In this document: piece after piece, positions 43,945 through 53,231 of the stretch | Numbering within the stretch: the first letter of the stretch is position 1 | Layout of the letters: every line of letters starts with the position of its first letter | Origin: Komagataella phaffii GS115 | Lineage: Eukaryota; Ascomycota; Pichiomycetes; Pichiales; Pichiaceae | Direction: 5' to 3' | DNA length: 64,000 bases | Assembly (NCBI RefSeq): GCF_000027005.1 | Contig: NC_012966.1 | Location: 496,001-560,000, forward strand | Notes under the pieces: model-generated | Seen by the model: only the letters and a program-made list of their open reading frames with translations | Told to the model about the DNA's origin: nothing | Database searches by the model: none | Position numbers and translations under genes: made by a program

Positions 43945-46752
43945 TCATTCAGGGAGTAACTGATCAATAATCTCTTCGCATCTTTCCACTCCCCAATTAA
44001 TCCTTTCTTTCTGTTTCCTTCCCTTGGTTAATTGACTGTTCTGGACTTTTTCCGGTAGAAAGTACTTGAGACCTTTCAATAGCAATGGTTGTTCGTTACA
44101 ATTTTGTAGCGCCTGTTGCAGCTTTTGTAGATCCTTCTTCAGGCATAGTTGATCTAGGAAAGTAATGAACATGATTTCCAAAAACAGAGTGGTAGTTGCC
44201 AAAGTAGTCAAAAAGTTGACGTTTCGCAATAAATGCAAGGCTAATGACGATTGGCCGAACAGAAAACCAAAGAAACGTCCTAAATTCAATACTCTCTTTA
44301 GTTGAGTCTCCTCGTTTATGTTTTCCTCGTCATTATGAAAAGAAAATGCCAATCCCGTGTCGCTATCATTATCCTTATCATCATGGGACTCAAAATCCTT
44401 AAGGATGTCCCAAAGAGTGAATTGAAAAGATTTCCTCATCATATGGTCTTCACACAGTTTTTTAGCAAGGAATCCGTAAAATGGATTGTATGTATCTTCC
44501 ATAGTAACACAGTGCAGTAGGATTTGGGGTATTTCCTTTTGCTGTTGTCTCTTGAGCCGGAGCTTTTCCAGTTTTTCAAACGCATTAACATAATCTTCGG
44601 CTGAAACGATGCTAATGAAAATGGCTCTTCTGACATCAGTATTCATTCTCTGAGTTCGAGCGAGTTCTTGCCAGTTAGGTTCACTATCTACCATGAAGTC
44701 TGAGCTATCATTGACTTGAAATTTCCCAACTGTCTTCTCTGTTTGCGTTTCATCTCCTTCAACTGAGGTAGAATCTGTACCTTTCCAAGCTGATCCAATT
44801 AACCACCACTTACCTCTGTCTTCAACATGCAATATATCATCAAACGAAACCTGGATAGGTTCAACTATCTTCCCTATAGGTAGTACCTTTTTGATCCGAA
44901 CAATCATTTGCGCAGTATTTTCGACATCAAAACCCTTTAATTTATTATTCTTCAAATTGGTCATCGTTTCAATCAGGAACTTTGCTCTTGTAGACTGCTT
45001 AGAGTTGACAAAATCTTTATTCAAAAGCTCGAGTATATCTTTTAATAAACTGATGTCATCAGAACGCAACTTGGATCCGCAGCATCTTATGAGCTTCAGA
45101 AGAAGCTCAACTTTCACTTCATTGGAATCTGTCACTAATCTTTCCCTGATTATGTCATAAATGAGCTTACAACCAAAAACATTAAAATTGTACAAAAAAC
45201 CAATGAATGAAGTCAGGTTAACAATTTCTTTGCTTTCAACTGATAACGTCCCCTGAAAAAATTCCTCCAACTTCGTGATAGCAACCTGAATGATATGAGT
45301 ACCAAACTCATACCTATTTCTATAAATGGCGCTCACTAAACCACTGTATACCAGTACAAATCCATCCAGTAAACGCCCAGGCGTCATGATAGTTTTGAGA
45401 ATAACGTCTGTAATCACCTCAGTGACAACCTGCCTGGGATTATCATTGTACAGAAGTTGTAATTGACTGACTATAGTCATCATGTTTTGCTCTGTAAGTT
45501 TATTTAACGGGCCTTTAACCTGTTTGATGATTTTTTGGACTTGTTCTGAGTCTTGAGTTTGTTTTCGTCTTAAGGCAGGGGGGACGTATTTTGATGACTG
45601 GGAGACAGGTGCAACAAATGGATTTTCTTTGACTCGGGGGCCTTCATCCGAGTCTGAATCTGCTGCACTATCGGATGTTTCAATTTTTTCCATTTCTGCC
45701 AACTCCCTTCGTTCATCAGAATCAAATTCTTCATCATCACCATCCTGCTCTTCACTAGCGGATCCTGAACTTTGTTCTTGACTGCCATCAAATATGGTAT
45801 CCAGTCCGTCTAGCAATCCACCGATGGCATCATTTTCGTCATTCTTGTTTAGTTTAGAATCAGCTTTAAGACCAAGCTTCCTTGCGTAGTACTTCATTTC
45901 TTCTTCTTCCTTTTCTATTAGGGCTCTTTCATGAGGGGACAATATGCGAACGGTTTCATTTTTTGACTTTGATTTATGTTTCTTCTGGTTCGTGTCTCCT
46001 TCTTCTTCTTCTTCTTCTTCTTCTTCTTCGTAGTGCTCTAGTTGATCTTCATCGACTTCTTCATCATCTCCATCTTCATCTTCATCTTCATCTCCATCCA
46101 AGTCAGAAACCTCATCATCACTCAAATCGCTGAGAGAAATGATTCTCTCCGTGCTTTTCGTAGTTTTAGTTGATCTGGATTTGCCCTTCAAAGCTGCCAA
46201 TTGGGCCAAAGGGTCTTCTTCCTCCTCCCCATCATCATTAATCAAATTTTCTTCCTCAGCTTCCTCTTTAGAGCTATCGCCTAAATCAGATACCTCATCA
46301 TCGCTCAGATCACTTAAATTGACGACCCTTTCAGTAGATTGCCCACTAATATTCTTTTCAGCCTTGAGTGCCTTTAATTTTTCTAGTGGACTGCTATCAG
46401 TAGAGAGATCAGCTGCATCTGAAACGCTTGAATCGGAATCAAAGTCTGCAAATTTGACACTTTTGGTCTTTTCTGTATTCTCAGACTTTGCCTTTAAACT
46501 GCTCTTCAGCAGTGTTTCCGCTTCATCGACCTTCTTTGACCTTTGACTGTTTGCTTTTGCAGATCTCTGTTTTTGTTTGTGTTTCTCTTTTTTATCCTGT
46601 CTAAGCTGTCTTCTCTTATCCTTTCTATTGACTTGAGGGCGTTTTCTTTTGCTTGTAAAATCCCGAACGTCTGATCCATTCACTGAGCTCTCTTCATTTG
46701 ACCGAATCTGATCCAGCAAACTACCGGGCAATCTGATCTCGTGTCGATTCAT
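43945..46752 (-). CDS. SGD1: Sgd1/NOM1 nucleolar MIF4G-MA3 protein
   Basis: 935 residues. A basic N-terminus (KRKRPQVNRKDKRRQLRQDKKEK) and long acidic runs are followed by the PHERALIEKEEEEMKYYARKLG segment, GGLLDGLDTIF, a MIF4G domain (about 412-600) and an MA3 domain (about 704-830). This is the layout of yeast Sgd1 and human NOM1, essential nucleolar proteins for 18S rRNA maturation. The acidic N-terminal region includes ten consecutive Glu codons encoded by a GAA microsatellite (45999-46029) and repeated LSDLSDDEVSDL units (about residues 150 and 215). SGD1 is in the same part of S. cerevisiae chromosome XII (YLR336C) as RPL26A and KAP95. Confidence 0.88.
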   Translation of the reverse strand: MNRHEIRLPGSLLDQIRSNEESSVNGSDVRDFTSKRKRPQVNRKDKRRQLRQDKKEKHKQKQRSAKANSQRSKKVDEAETLLKSSLKAKSENTEKTKSVKFADFDSDSSVSDAADLSTDSSPLEKLKALKAEKNISGQSTERVVNLSDLSDDEVSDLGDSSKEEAEEENLINDDGEEEEDPLAQLAALKGKSRSTKTTKSTERIISLSDLSDDEVSDLDGDEDEDEDGDDEEVDEDQLEHYEEEEEEEEEEGDTNQKKHKSKSKNETVRILSPHERALIEKEEEEMKYYARKLGLKADSKLNKNDENDAIGGLLDGLDTIFDGSQEQSSGSASEEQDGDDEEFDSDERRELAEMEKIETSDSAADSDSDEGPRVKENPFVAPVSQSSKYVPPALRRKQTQDSEQVQKIIKQVKGPLNKLTEQNMMTIVSQLQLLYNDNPRQVVTEVITDVILKTIMTPGRLLDGFVLVYSGLVSAIYRNRYEFGTHIIQVAITKLEEFFQGTLSVESKEIVNLTSFIGFLYNFNVFGCKLIYDIIRERLVTDSNEVKVELLLKLIRCCGSKLRSDDISLLKDILELLNKDFVNSKQSTRAKFLIETMTNLKNNKLKGFDVENTAQMIVRIKKVLPIGKIVEPIQVSFDDILHVEDRGKWWLIGSAWKGTDSTSVEGDETQTEKTVGKFQVNDSSDFMVDSEPNWQELARTQRMNTDVRRAIFISIVSAEDYVNAFEKLEKLRLKRQQQKEIPQILLHCVTMEDTYNPFYGFLAKKLCEDHMMRKSFQFTLWDILKDFESHDDKDNDSDTGLAFSFHNDEENINEETQLKRVLNLGRFFGFLFGQSSLALHLLRNVNFLTTLATTTLFLEIMFITFLDQLCLKKDLQKLQQALQNCNEQPLLLKGLKYFLPEKVQNSQLTKGRKQKERINWGVERCEEIIDQLLPE
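45999..46029 (-). repeat. GAA trinucleotide repeat in SGD1
   Basis: About ten GAA units in frame, giving a poly-Glu tract. Such a tract could vary in length between strains. Confidence 0.8.
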
Positions 46753-47288
46753 TATGGATAGATTTAGTGACAGGAGCTTAAATTATTTTTCTTAGAGATG
46801 AGAGTTCTTAATCTAGTATATTGGGGCGGCGAGAAGTCACTACAAGGTCGTTGTGTAGCCATCTAACAATGGTTCCAAAAAAGAACGTGCAAGGGAGGAC
46901 TCAGGCAAATTAAGCTCTAGTGAGAAGTAGAGGAGTCTGAGAAAGTTTACCAGTTCTTTGAAGTATCCATTAGAGTGTTGAACCTTCTTCGGTTAGTGGG
47001 TAGTTGGCCTTCCGCGAGCCTACTAACCAGTGGTCGCTTGGTCAATCTTGAGGTATCTTTCTACAAACACTGTCTATGCTTCTAAAAAAGGTTCTTAGCC
47101 GTTACCTATCAATCACATTCCAAGTAACTGCAACCTCCTTGGTTGGTTTCCACCGAATGCTTGAGCTCAGCACACGAAGATTTAAAGACATTTCCACGGT
47201 GCCTATTACCTAATCAGTACGTTCGCACTTCTGTAGATAGCCTCCCAGCGCCTTCCAGTCTACTTCAACTTCTATCCATTTTTCAGGT
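46753..47288. promoter_or_regulatory. divergent promoter SGD1 / MSP1
   Basis: 536 bp between divergent genes. A TACTAAC occurs at 47021-47027 and TTTTTCAG just before the MSP1 ATG, but no plausible donor pairs with them. No other element recognised. Confidence 0.45.
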
Positions 47289-48365
47289 ATGAACAGATTT
47301 AGACTGGATGCAAAGGTGGTGACGGATTTGGCCCTTTTTGTTGGAACGAGTCTGTCCATATATTATTTAATTAGCACGCTTTTGGGAGACGGTGCTCCCC
47401 ACTCGCTGAAATCCAAAGAATCAAAGAAGAAAGCAAAGGCTTCATTAGAACGGTTAAAGGCACTAAATCCCGATCTGAATCTGGATTTAAATGATTACGA
47501 AAAAGTAGTACTCTCCTCAGTAATAACTCCATCAGAAATAAATGTGGGGTTTGACGATATTGGTGGATTGGAACCTATTATTGACGATTTACGAGAGAGT
47601 GTTTTGGTTCCGTTGAACCATCCAGAGTTGTTCAATCAATATTCGCAGTTGCTTCAGGCTCCTAAGGGGGTATTATTATATGGTCCACCTGGCTGCGGAA
47701 AAACAATGTTAGCTAAAGCTTTGGCTTCAGAAAGTGGTGCCAATTTTATATCGATTAGGATGTCTTCTGTTATGGATAAATGGTACGGGGAATCTAACAA
47801 GCTTGTGGATGCAATATTCTCGTTGGCTAACAAATTGCAGCCATGTATTATTTTCATCGATGAGATCGACTCTTTTTTGAGAGAAAGACAAGCTATGGAT
47901 CATGAAATTACAGCCACTTTGAAGGCAGAGTTTATGACCCTTTGGGATGGGTTAACCTCCACGGGCAGGATCCTTGTACTGGGGGCTACCAACAGACCAA
48001 ATGATATTGACAGCGCATTTATGAGGCGAATGCCTAAAAGGTTTTCCGTTAACCTTCCCGATACAGAGCAACGATTCAAGATTCTCAACGTATTACTTAA
48101 AGACGTCGCCTACGATTTTGATTTAATAGACTTGGCAGTGAAAACGGCAGGTGCCAGCGGGTCTGATTTGAAGGAGATGTGTCGAAATGCTGCTGTCAAT
48201 GCGACGAGACAATACATCCGCAAGAATATGGGAGCATCAGGGAAAATGAAGACCACGGAAAAGATTAAGCTGCGTCCTTTGAATCTGGGGGACTTTCTAA
48301 CTACTATTTCACCCAGCGACCCTGTTCACAGGAATGTCATACCTGCAGCCCCCAATGTGGACTGA
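47289..48365 (+). CDS. MSP1: AAA-ATPase Msp1, outer-membrane protein extractase
   Basis: 358 residues, very near the S. cerevisiae length (362). An N-terminal membrane anchor (about 12-32) is followed by a basic linker and one AAA domain. Visible are the [14 protein letters not shown] start, Walker A GPPGCGKT (132-139), pore loop KWYGES, Walker [11 protein letters not shown] with E192 and the arginine fingers in [10 protein letters not shown]. It pulls mislocalised tail-anchored proteins and stuck precursors from the mitochondrial outer membrane and peroxisomes. Confidence 0.95.
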   Translation: MNRFRLDAKVVTDLALFVGTSLSIYYLISTLLGDGAPHSLKSKESKKKAKASLERLKALNPDLNLDLNDYEKVVLSSVITPSEINVGFDDIGGLEPIIDDLRESVLVPLNHPELFNQYSQLLQAPKGVLLYGPPGCGKTMLAKALASESGANFISIRMSSVMDKWYGESNKLVDAIFSLANKLQPCIIFIDEIDSFLRERQAMDHEITATLKAEFMTLWDGLTSTGRILVLGATNRPNDIDSAFMRRMPKRFSVNLPDTEQRFKILNVLLKDVAYDFDLIDLAVKTAGASGSDLKEMCRNAAVNATRQYIRKNMGASGKMKTTEKIKLRPLNLGDFLTTISPSDPVHRNVIPAAPNVD

Positions 48366-48724
48366 TCTATAATTCTAGACCCTTTTTGTACATATATTCA
48401 GTTCTAATCAGGAAAAATAATGACACCCAATATGAAATTGATTAGGTAATATGAACCTTAAAGCGGACAGTAGTTTGCTACTCAAAATGTAGATCCCACT
48501 GTTTTCTTGGGTGTCAAATTTTTTACGCCTGGTTGGCTGATCACAGTGGTTATAAATGTGCAGCACAGCACGGGCTTAAATTGTTTGGCTGCCTCAGCAA
48601 GCGGAGAAGATTTGTCAATAGTAATTGGATTTCATCTCTCGTCACTTGCCTTTGTAGAATATCTTTTTGGACTCTTCGAAGATCTCTATACTGATGGTAG
48701 TATATCGATTCAAAGCGAGTCCTA

Positions 48725-48833
48725 GAACGAGTTACCGATCGAATGTCAATTTTTAATGCCTGTTCTAACTGGTATCAAATGGTTAGAAACCCGGCTCGTT
48801 TTTTGATCGGCACATTGGCTTTTCGACTCGTTC
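48725..48833. repeat. nested inverted repeats, possible structured RNA or regulatory element
   Basis: Three nested perfect stems: GAACGAGT/ACTCGTTC (48725-48732 and 48826-48833), CCGATC/GATCGG (48735-48740 and 48805-48810) and TTCTAAC/GTTAGAA (48763-48769 and 48782-48788). Together 21 bp can pair in one fold of 109 nt. No known RNA family is recognised, and a T6 run inside argues against Pol III transcription on the plus strand. Confidence 0.4.
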
Positions 48834-49292
48834 ATGGAATGGGGACTGTGCTGTGACGTCGAAACTAGTAACCCAAAATTTCATATGTAAAATTCTTCCC
48901 TCTTGAACTGAATTTATTCCGATTAGCAAACAAGAAAATAACAGTTCACTCAAATCTTGCATTGTTCTCACCGGTGAAATCGTGAGAACCTAATCTTCGC
49001 CATCCCTGTGTAGCCAATTGCATGCCCCTATGGTGCCTGCCTAGACCTTACAGCTCGTTTAACCTTGGGAAGGCCTGTAGCTATTATACACCACACATCC
49101 ACTAATGCAATCTCCACAGCAACGGACAATAGTGGCATGCGCAAGGCGCGAATTAAGCTCCTATAACATATGGTCCACAATACAATATGACATGCCCGTT
49201 GCTAGTATATCTTAACTCTGCCACTCAGTTGGAAACCATTTCCAAAATCATCCGAATCTCTCCTCTTTTACGCAACAGATTTTCCTTTCAAT

Positions 49293-49323
49293 AATCTGCA
49301 ATCTCAATCTGCAATCTGCAATC
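49293..49323. repeat. short tandem repeat AATCTGC-like
   Basis: Four imperfect AATCTGC/AATCTC/AATCCGC units in 31 bp, about 80-110 bp upstream of the GATA factor ATG. Could be clustered sites or a leader repeat. Confidence 0.5.
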
Positions 49324-49400
49324 CGCGGACTTATAAGAAGGAATAAAGTGTTCGTCTTTTGAATGAAGTTGCTTCTAACTCCTGTCGATAATCCATCATA

Positions 49401-50785
49401 ATGCAAACGTACAATAGCAATAGTCGACAAGAAGGACTACGGTAAGTTGATCGCTACTCTCATGTGCTGAGCCTGTTTACTAACATTTTGCCTTTAGACT
49501 ACCTTCCTTTGGAGAATTAAGTGCTGCTACTGGTCGCCCCATAGAAAGACCTACCAGTCCGTTAGATAATGGACTCGGATATGGACCAGGCAGTGCTTTT
49601 CCTACCCCAGATGGCACTCAGCCTAGAGCACGGTATGTATTCCCTCCAGCAGCAGGTCCGCCATCAGCGGGACCTCCAGTTTTTGCTGGCTTCCAACAAC
49701 CCCATGTACAACAACAGCCGCAACAGCGCCATCACCACCATCAGCCAGTACCACCTCCAAAGCAACAGCAGCAGCAGCAACAACAACAGCAACAACCGCC
49801 ATCGTCAACTGTAATGGCTCCTCCTCTTCCAATCCCACCTCAGAATGATACCAACGTTGGTCCAAGATCTGGATTAGACCCCCCTCAACTCCCACCGTAT
49901 CGCAACCAGACACAGCCAGCAGTTTTCGTAAAGGAGCCAAATCAACCACCCCCAGCTATGTTGAGCTTCCATAGATCCTCCCATAGTGAACCTCTAATAG
50001 CACTTGCCGACGCTTCGGAGATGATGTCCCAAAGAAATGACAGTGACCCCCCGATAGCGCAACAACAAAACCAAGATGTCGGACTGCTTTATGACATAAG
50101 GGCGGGTGCGCTTGAAATAGATCAACTAAACCAGAAAATACAGAGGATCGCTCAAGACCTGCAAGGACTTTTGGAGAATGGTTCCGTAACACCAAAGGTA
50201 ATAGATGAATTTCTATTGAGACCAGATTACGAAGAATTAACGAAAATGGCTTTTCAACTAGGTTTTATGTCTTCTACGCTCCATCGATGGATCCAGGCAC
50301 ATGAGTTTCTTAAACATAACGTGGAGAGGCAGGCCTCTGCCATGAATAGTAACAATCCTAATAACTCACACGCAAGTAACAACAGCGGATCAAATAACAA
50401 TATCGCCGTGATATCCCCAACGTCCAAGCAATCTATGAACAATCTCAGAAAGGAGTCAATATCCCTGAAAGTATCACCTCAAACCCCAGTCACTAAAGCG
50501 CAGGATACTTTAGACCTTGACAATCGGGGTTCCCGAGCGAACATTTCTACGAACATTCCGCCGAGGTGCCTGCAATGTGGGTCGGGGGACACACCAGAAT
50601 GGAGACGAGGACCTTACGGAGCTCGAACGTTGTGTAATGCATGTGGATTGTTCCATGCAAAACTGACTAAGAAGAAAGGCGCACCAGAAGCAGCCAGAAT
50701 AATGCAATCACGTAGAAGACTTGGATTGGGTTCCGAGCGCCGGATCTCTCTTCTATCTGGCTCCGAGCTTGAGCAAGACCGATGA
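49401..50785 (+). CDS. GATA-type zinc finger transcription factor, one intron (Gat2-like)
   Basis: Exon 1 49401-49441 (MQTYNSNSRQEGL plus two bases), intron 49442-49497 (56 nt; GTAAGT, TACTAAC at 49478-49484, CTTTAG), exon 2 49498-50785; 442 residues. The N-terminal third is Pro/Gln-rich with a CAG/CAA-coded poly-Gln run (about 49764-49796). A central helical segment (LLYDIRAGALEIDQLNQ onward) may dimerise. One GATA finger, CX2CX18CX2C (CLQCGSGDTPEWRRGP), lies near residues 371-396 with a basic tail. The 18-residue loop and TPEWRRGPYG spelling are like S. cerevisiae Gat2 and not like the nitrogen regulators Gln3/Gat1. Target genes are unknown. The exon-2 frame contains a tempting ATG at 49814, but the intron signals support the longer gene. 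Confidence 0.85.
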
Positions 50786-50927
50786 AGGTGAGAGTTTTGT
50801 ATGTAGGCTATGTAGTATAAGGTTTGTATAAGATACGATTGTAACTATTAATCATCCGAGATTGATTGCTTCGGGAAGAAAATGCCGCGCAGCTTGTTTC
50901 CGAGGGTTGAACCGACTTCGCCTAGAG

Positions 50928-50957
50928 AGAATTTCACCTATTGTGAAAGAATTTCAC
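50928..50957. promoter_or_regulatory. repeat element upstream of CYB2
   Basis: AGAATTTCAC occurs at 50928-50937 and again at 50948-50957, exactly 20 bp apart, and GTGAAA (50943-50948) between them makes TTTCAC-N5-GTGAAA an inverted repeat. It lies 121-150 bp upstream of the CYB2 ATG, a normal activator position. Confidence 0.5.
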
Positions 50958-51077
50958 GCGTAAACGCTACGTTTTTCAACATCCGACCGCACCCCCGACC
51001 CCACTCCACTTATTCCATATGACATTATAAACCTTAACCATTGGCCTGTCGGTTACCAACACTGAATTTCGTACTAG

Positions 51078-52802
51078 ATGAATGGTAGATTGCTCTTTCA
51101 AGGGTATAGAAGCTCAATTAGAGCGACAGCCTTTGCTGGAAGAAACCTAAGGCCACTGCAAGCTTCTAGAAAGCTTTCTTCAATACTTCCCAAAGCTGGA
51201 TCTGAAAAGTCGCACTCCTCTAGTAAGATCCTGACCAGAGGTGGGTTAGTTATTGGCTTAGCCTTAGTAGCCACCACTGCAACGATATGGTCTCAGTCGT
51301 TGGCATCTCCGATTAGCAATGATGATGAGAGAAAAGTTACACCGGAAGAGTTGGCCAAGCACAACACAGGAACCGACTGTTGGGTAGCCATCAATGGAAA
51401 AGTGTACGATCTGACTGAATTTCTGCCTCAACATCCTGGTGGCCGTAATGTTATATTGAAGCGGGCTGGAAAAGACGCTTCCAAAGTGTTCAATCCGATC
51501 CACCCCCCAGATGCCATTTCCAAGTTCCTTCCCGCTGATAAGTTTGTCGGAGTTTTGGATGGAGAATTGCCCGAGGAAGAGGAAGTCCTTACTGACGCTG
51601 AGATTGAAAGACAGGAGAGGATCGCCAATAAACCACCTTTAAGCTCGATGTTCAATGTGTACGACTTTGAATATGTGGCTCAAAACATTCTAGATGAAGC
51701 TGCTTGGGCTTACTACTCCAGTGCTGCTGATGATGAGATAACGCTGCGTGAGAACCACTTTGCCTACCATAAAGTTTTTTTCAGACCAAGGATATTGGTC
51801 GACGTCACTAACATAGAATTGGAAACAGAAATGCTTGGTATTAAAACTTCTGCTCCCTTCTACATTTCTGCTACTGCTCTAGCTAAGTTAGGACACCCAG
51901 AGGGAGAAGTTGGTATTGCCAAAGGTGCTGGCCGTGGAGATATTATCCAGATGATTTCCACTTTGGCTTCTTGCTCCCTAGACGAAACTGTTGCCGCTGC
52001 CAAGGAAGGTCAATCCCAATGGTTCCAATTGTACGTAAATTCTGACCGTGAAGTTGCCTATAATATGATCAAGCACTGTGAAGAACTTGGAATTAAGGGC
52101 ATCTTTGTCACTGTTGATGCTCCCTCTTTAGGAAACAGAGAGAAGGATAGACGTATGAAGTTCACTGAAGATACTGATGTGGACTTGTCTGGCGATGGTA
52201 AAACAGAGGTTAACCGTTCGAACGGTGCAGCAGCTGCATTGTCTTCATTTATCGACACCGCTGTGACTTGGAAGGATATTGCAGAGTTCAAGAGACGTAC
52301 AAACTTACCTATAGTGATAAAGGGAATTCAACGTACTGAGGACGTCATACTTGCTGCTGAACATGGAGTGGATGGGGTAGTTTTGTCAAATCACGGAGGT
52401 AGACAGCTAGATGGAGCACCTCCTTCCCTACAAGTTTTGGCTGAGTGCATGCCTGTGCTGAGGCAACGTGGTCTTGACAAGAAGCTTGAGGTTTTCGTTG
52501 ACGGAGGTATCCGCAGAGGTACAGACATCATGAAAGCTCTGTGTCTTGGAGCCAAGGGTGTTGGTTTGGGACGTCCTTTCCTGTACGCCAACTCAGCCTA
52601 TGGACCTGACGGTGTGGAAAAGGCGATCGATATTTTGAAGAACGAACTGATAATGAATATGCGTCTACTGGGAGTCACCAAGATTTCTGACTTGTCACCA
52701 GAGTTTGTCGATACCAGACCACTATTTGGCTTGACTGCCAACGATCGACTATTCAATAACAACTATTTAGACATCGAATTTCCTAAATTCAAGGACGAAT
52801 AA
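51078..52802 (+). CDS. CYB2: L-lactate dehydrogenase (flavocytochrome b2)
   Basis: 574 residues. A bipartite mitochondrial presequence is followed by a hydrophobic sorting segment (GGLVIGLALVATTATIW, about 55-73) for release into the intermembrane space. The cytochrome b5 domain has heme ligands H119 (HPGG) and H142. The FMN domain is of the 2-hydroxy acid oxidase family with catalytic H439 in LSNHGGRQLDG and DGGIRRGTDIMKAL for phosphate binding. It oxidises L-lactate to pyruvate and passes electrons to cytochrome c. Several CYB2-like copies are possible in this type of yeast, so it may not be the only one. Repeats in the promoter suggest carbon-source control (inference). Confidence 0.9.
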   Translation: MNGRLLFQGYRSSIRATAFAGRNLRPLQASRKLSSILPKAGSEKSHSSSKILTRGGLVIGLALVATTATIWSQSLASPISNDDERKVTPEELAKHNTGTDCWVAINGKVYDLTEFLPQHPGGRNVILKRAGKDASKVFNPIHPPDAISKFLPADKFVGVLDGELPEEEEVLTDAEIERQERIANKPPLSSMFNVYDFEYVAQNILDEAAWAYYSSAADDEITLRENHFAYHKVFFRPRILVDVTNIELETEMLGIKTSAPFYISATALAKLGHPEGEVGIAKGAGRGDIIQMISTLASCSLDETVAAAKEGQSQWFQLYVNSDREVAYNMIKHCEELGIKGIFVTVDAPSLGNREKDRRMKFTEDTDVDLSGDGKTEVNRSNGAAAALSSFIDTAVTWKDIAEFKRRTNLPIVIKGIQRTEDVILAAEHGVDGVVLSNHGGRQLDGAPPSLQVLAECMPVLRQRGLDKKLEVFVDGGIRRGTDIMKALCLGAKGVGLGRPFLYANSAYGPDGVEKAIDILKNELIMNMRLLGVTKISDLSPEFVDTRPLFGLTANDRLFNNNYLDIEFPKFKDE

Positions 52803-53231
52803 GCAAAAGTGATTTACAGTAGATAGTATTATTCAATATAGAAAAATGGTGCCCTGATTTTCCGCTTTGCAGCAGGGTCGGCAACACCTCTACCTACAAG
52901 CCGAACCCTTAGAGGGACCCATGAATAATGGAAGTGACTAGCCAAATCTATGTCGGCATGCGCCGCGTAGGTAGGTAGCTGCTTGGTTTATTGAGCACAG
53001 CCCTATCTTCTTGTAGGTTGGTTATCACTCCGCTGCCTTCATTGATAGCTGGCAGCCAAACCATAGCATTAATTCACCCGCATAAAAAAAACCCGGGGAA
53101 AAAATTCTCCCGAAAAAGAAAGCGGAACGTGATGGGTGATGCATAGTGTGCCAGACTAGGAGTATCACAGCTTAATATATTCTCATCTTTAATTACAATT
53201 TTTCCCCTATTGGACTAAACGGCTCTGTCAA
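52803..53231. other. intergenic CYB2 to unknown gene
   Basis: 429 bp. An A-run and GC-rich short patch (AAAACCCGGGGAAAA near 53088) stand out, otherwise nothing recognised. Confidence 0.45.

Larger units (their letters stand above)
48366..49400. other. long intergenic region upstream of GATA factor
   Basis: 1035 bp, the longest gene-free stretch in the window. It contains the nested inverted repeat at 48725-48833 and an AATCTGC short tandem repeat at 49293-49323. No ATG reading frame of note. Its length fits the regulatory region of a transcription factor gene. Confidence 0.55.

Noticed and set aside
47021..47288. Leader intron for MSP1 using TACTAAC at 47021 and TTTTTCAG at 47286
   Set aside because: The branch point is about 260 nt from the acceptor and no standard donor was found upstream.
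49569..49814. Separate small gene in another frame and a GATA gene start at 49814
   Set aside because: The first frame is a shadow of the Gln-rich exon; splice signals at 49442-49497 extend the GATA gene to 49401.
50895..50925. B-box-like GGTTCAACCC on the minus strand (tRNA candidate)
   Set aside because: No T-stem pairing and no acceptor or anticodon arms around it.
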